Part shown: piece after piece, positions 61,639-64,000 of the stretch | How positions within the stretch are numbered: the stretch's first letter is position 1 | Layout: the number at the start of each line of letters is the position of its first letter | Source of the DNA: Planctomycetota bacterium | GTDB lineage: Bacteria; Planctomycetota; UBA1135; UBA2386 | Direction: 5' to 3' | Length of the DNA: 64,000 bases | Assembly (NCBI GenBank): GCA_020638735.1 | Contig: JACKHZ010000012.1 | Span: forward strand, 186,001 to 250,000 | Position numbers and translations under genes: made by a program | The notes under the pieces: model-generated | Seen by the model: the letters and a program-made list of their open reading frames with translations, nothing else | What the model was told of the DNA's origin: nothing | The model's database searches: none

Positions 61639-63282
61639 CTACTGCGCCTTGGCGAAGTGGTCGCGCAGCCGACAGAGGATGTCCTCGTGGTGGTCGGCGA
61701 CGTCCTGCGCGAAGTGCTGCTTCCAACCGTGCGGCGTCAGCTTGGCGACATCGGACTCGCTGCCGATGCGCAGGAGCACGTCGCGGAAGTAGTCCTGCGG
61801 GTTGATCCCGATCGCACGCGCGGTCTGTAGCAGGCTGGCGAGGATCGCGGCGGTCTTGCCGCCGCCCTCGGTCTGGAAGAACAGCCAGTTCTTCCTGCCG
61901 ACGGCGAACGGTCGTAGCGATCGCTCGGCGAGGTTGTTGTCGATGTGCAGTTCGCCGTCATCGACGAACACCGTCAGCGCCTGCCATTGGTTGAGCGCGT
62001 AGCGGATCGCCTCGGCGACCGGACTCTTGGGCAGCACCTGCGTCTCCGCCCACTCCAGCCAGGCGCGGATGGCCTCGAGTTGGGGCTTGCTGTGCTGCTG
62101 TCGCGCAGCGAGGAACTCCTCCGGCGTGGGCTCGCGCTTCTCGGCCGCGGCAGCGTCCTTGACCGCTCGCTCCACGGCGTAGAGCGCACCGATGCGATCG
62201 AGCGCCTGCGCGACGAGCTTCGGATCCTTGGACTCAGCGTCGACGAACTTGCGCCGCGCGTGCGCCCAGCACGCGACCTCGGTTGCTCCCTCGGGAACGA
62301 AGAACTGGTCGTAGCCCTTGTAGGCGTCCGCCTGAAGGAAGCCCTTGAAGCTGCCGAGCACTCGCTCGGGTCCGTCTTGGCGGCGGCTGGACGTGAAGTC
62401 GTACCAGATGCGGTGATCGTGATCGGCGTAGACCCAGACGCGGCCCTTGGCCGGTCGCCCCTTCTCGTCGCACGCGATCGTCACCGGCGTGTCGTCGGTG
62501 TGGATGACGCGCTGGGCGAGGATCTCGCGGTTGAGCTGGTTGTAGATCGGCTCGAGCAGCTCCGCGCACTTGGCCGTCGAACGCTGCAGCACGCTGCGCG
62601 ACAGGTCCAAGCCCTCGCCGGCGTACTTCTGCTCCATGCGGTGGTAGGGCATGTGCATGCCGAACCGCTCGCTGATGACGTGGGCGAGGAAGCTCGGGCT
62701 CAGCAGCCCCTTCTCGATCACACGGTCCGGACCGGGTGCGGTGCGTGCGGCGCCGCCGCACTTCTTGCAGCCGTACTTCTTCCGGGCGATCTCGTGCACC
62801 AGCGTCAGCTCGATCCGGATCAGCTCGCTGCTGATGTCCTCGCTGATCTCCTCCATCTGGCAGCCGCACTCGCAGGCGAGGCGGTCGGCCGGCAGCTCGT
62901 AGGTCGTGCGCACCCTGGGCAGGTGCGACGGCAACTTCTGGCGGCGCTTGCTGGGCGTGCGCCCTGGATTCGGAGGAGTAACCGTGATCGAGCCGTGGGT
63001 GCCTGTCTTCTCGGCGGTGCGCTCCGCCTCCGCGACGAGATCGACGAGCCACAGGTGCAGTTGCTTGGTCGGGACTTCGCCGTCGGGCAGCTTGCGATTG
63101 CCGCGCTTCTCCGAGCCGCCGCCGAACGCGATGCGTCGAAACACCTCGACGTTGTGCTCGAGCTTGCGGATCAGCTCGTCACGAGCAGCCAGTTGCTGCT
63201 GCAGCGCGGCGACCTGGCCGCGAAGGACTTCGAGCTCGCTCGGATCCACATCCTCAGTTGCCACGTCCGTCACGATCGCCAC
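61639..63282 (-). CDS. tnpC: IS66 transposase TnpC
   Basis: This 547-residue DDE transposase begins with a coiled coil (LRGQVAALQQQLAARDELI), then a zinc-finger part (CECGCQ and CKKCGG). The catalytic triad is Asp263 (VIHTDDTPV), Asp319 (QADAYKGYD) and Glu453 (NNLAERSLRP). The C-terminus has the IS66 mutation-prone TPHGWKQHF. It overlaps tnpB by 29 bases. All catalytic residues are present. Confidence 0.95.
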   Translation of the reverse strand: MAIVTDVATEDVDPSELEVLRGQVAALQQQLAARDELIRKLEHNVEVFRRIAFGGGSEKRGNRKLPDGEVPTKQLHLWLVDLVAEAERTAEKTGTHGSITVTPPNPGRTPSKRRQKLPSHLPRVRTTYELPADRLACECGCQMEEISEDISSELIRIELTLVHEIARKKYGCKKCGGAARTAPGPDRVIEKGLLSPSFLAHVISERFGMHMPYHRMEQKYAGEGLDLSRSVLQRSTAKCAELLEPIYNQLNREILAQRVIHTDDTPVTIACDEKGRPAKGRVWVYADHDHRIWYDFTSSRRQDGPERVLGSFKGFLQADAYKGYDQFFVPEGATEVACWAHARRKFVDAESKDPKLVAQALDRIGALYAVERAVKDAAAAEKREPTPEEFLAARQQHSKPQLEAIRAWLEWAETQVLPKSPVAEAIRYALNQWQALTVFVDDGELHIDNNLAERSLRPFAVGRKNWLFFQTEGGGKTAAILASLLQTARAIGINPQDYFRDVLLRIGSESDVAKLTPHGWKQHFAQDVADHHEDILCRLRDHFAKAQ

Positions 63283-63634
63283 GACGCGCAGGCAACGACA
63301 GAGGCTGGCGGATCTTTCGCTTCTGTAGATCGATTCCCTCGATCAGCATCGACAGCTGCGCGCGACTGATCTCGCAACGCGATTCGTCGGTCTTGACGTC
63401 GAGCTTGAACGTGCCCTGCTCGAGCCGCTTGTAGTGCAGCCAGAAGCCGTCGCGATCCCACTGCAGCAGCTTCACCCGGTCGCGACCGCGATTGAGGAAC
63501 ACGAACAGGCTGCCGTCGAACGGGTCGTCGCCGAACGCGTCGCGGATCACGGCGAGTAGACCGTCGTGCGCCTTGCGGAAGTCGACTGCGTCGCGAGCAA
63601 CGAAAATGCGAATGCTCGACGGCAGGCTCAGCAT
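63254..63634 (-). CDS. tnpB: IS66 accessory protein TnpB
   Basis: This 126-residue protein matches IS66 Orf2: IRIFVARDAVDFRKAHDGLL, the DPFDGSLFVFLNRGRDRVK core, and LLQWDRDGFWLHYKRLEQG. It is needed for transposition in IS66 elements, though its action is unclear. It overlaps tnpA by 7 bases and tnpC by 29. Confidence 0.95.
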   Translation of the reverse strand: MLSLPSSIRIFVARDAVDFRKAHDGLLAVIRDAFGDDPFDGSLFVFLNRGRDRVKLLQWDRDGFWLHYKRLEQGTFKLDVKTDESRCEISRAQLSMLIEGIDLQKRKIRQPLSLPARRGDRDGRGN

Positions 63635-63924
63635 GGCCGCAGCGCGTTGATCAGATCGCGGAGCCAGTCGATGTCCGCCCCGGCAGGAGCCGCGATCTCG
63701 ATGTCGGCAACACGCACGACGACTTCACCGCGGACCGCTGGCGGCAATTCCACCTCGACGAACGCATCTGCAGGTTGCCGACCAGCAGAATCCTGCCGCA
63801 GGCGCCAGCACCACCAGGACAGCGTGCCGAACGGGATCCCGGTCTCTTCGGACAACTCGCGCAGGCTCAGGCCCTCGCGCTCACGCCGCGCCAGCAGCGC
63901 GGTCATCTCCTTGCGTCGTTGCAT
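63628..63924 (-). CDS. tnpA: IS66 accessory protein TnpA
   Basis: This 98-residue protein has a helix-turn-helix (SLRELSEETGIPFGTLSWW) like the IS66 TnpA/IS3-type Orf1, then a strand region. It is the first gene of the element, starting 57 bases from the right end. Its length is at the short end for TnpA. Confidence 0.85.
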   Translation of the reverse strand: MQRRKEMTALLARREREGLSLRELSEETGIPFGTLSWWCWRLRQDSAGRQPADAFVEVELPPAVRGEVVVRVADIEIAAPAGADIDWLRDLINALRPC

Positions 63925-63964
63925 GCCGGCACGATGCCGAGCGCGGCTGCCGCGACCAGATGTG

Positions 63965-63981
63965 CTTCACGCGACGGTTAC
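63965..63981 (-). repeat. IS66 right terminal inverted repeat
   Basis: CTTCACGCGACGGTTAC is the perfect reverse complement of 61572-61588. It abuts the right copy of the target duplication. Confidence 0.93.
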
Positions 63982-63989
63982 GCCGTGGA
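63982..63989. repeat. IS66 target site duplication, right copy (GCCGTGGA)
   Basis: Identical to 61564-61571. The 11 bases after it (63990-64000) continue the interrupted cassette gene. Confidence 0.93.
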
Positions 63990-64000
63990 CGTTCGTTCCC

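Larger units (their letters stand above)
61572..63981 (-). mobile_element. Complete IS66-family insertion sequence
   Basis: The element is 2,410 bp, with 17-bp perfect terminal inverted repeats (GTAACCGTCGCGTGAAG at 61572-61588, its reverse complement at 63965-63981) and an 8-bp target duplication. It carries tnpA, tnpB and tnpC on the minus strand, all intact, overlapping in the usual IS66 way. The clean ends and duplication suggest recent insertion. Confidence 0.93.

Overview
The window is about 70% GC. Its secreted-protein complement (kelch, beta-propeller and beta-helix proteins with a shared C-terminal domain, a DUF1552 Tat protein, an ELWxxDGT-repeat protein, a DUF1028 protein) and a GYF_2-DUF4328 gene pair suggest a Planctomycetota bacterium, perhaps of one of the deep Poly30/Pla163-like lineages. 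That assignment is inferred from gene content and composition; there is no rRNA in the window. All tRNA, rRNA and CRISPR searches by eye were negative.

Layout. 1-7.9 kb (minus): a TgpA-like transglutaminase, DUF58 and MoxR set, a DUF1826-like protein, a secreted HEAT protein and two tandem GYF_2-DUF4328 membrane proteins. 8.2-21 kb: large exported proteins (17 ELWxxDGT repeats, kelch, metzincin-like lipoprotein, beta-helix) mixed with a TIGR00300 enzyme and a Hanks-type kinase. 21-30 kb: a TPR lipoprotein, a sensor histidine kinase, a carboxypeptidase-regulatory-like repeat gene damaged over about 1.1 kb, and a zinc dehydrogenase. 30.2-33.5 kb: a tightly overlapped radical SAM, glycosyltransferase, radical SAM operon. 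33.6-44.6 kb: secreted proteins, a frameshifted DNA methylase, threonine ammonia-lyase, DUF1294, a parvulin isomerase and an ECF sigma/anti-sigma pair. 44.7-57.3 kb: galactokinase with an MDR dehydrogenase, FabG, a DUF1552 protein, Lnt-like and methyltransferase genes, a Pgm1-like ATP-grasp ligase, a Tat-exported SDR and an S46 dipeptidyl peptidase.

The last 6.5 kb is accessory DNA. Two attC-like sites (57975-58037 and 61121-61189) bracket small cassette-like genes (two DUF4265 paralogues and a membrane protein), which suggests an integron cassette array with no integrase in view. Two insertion sequences have entered it: an IS91-like element (tyrosine recombinase plus HUH transposase) directly after the first attC, and an intact IS66 element (61572-63981) with 17-bp terminal inverted repeats and a perfect 8-bp target duplication that splits the membrane-protein cassette.

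Regulation. Several genes without a Shine-Dalgarno sequence have a TAnnnT box 6-10 bases before the start codon, which suggests frequent leaderless transcription. Two convergent gene junctions share a hairpin with a GGGCCGGCCC core. Three genes carry apparent frameshifts (25.2-28.9 kb, 38-39.8 kb, 42.7-43.5 kb); these may be decay or assembly error, and reads would be needed to tell.
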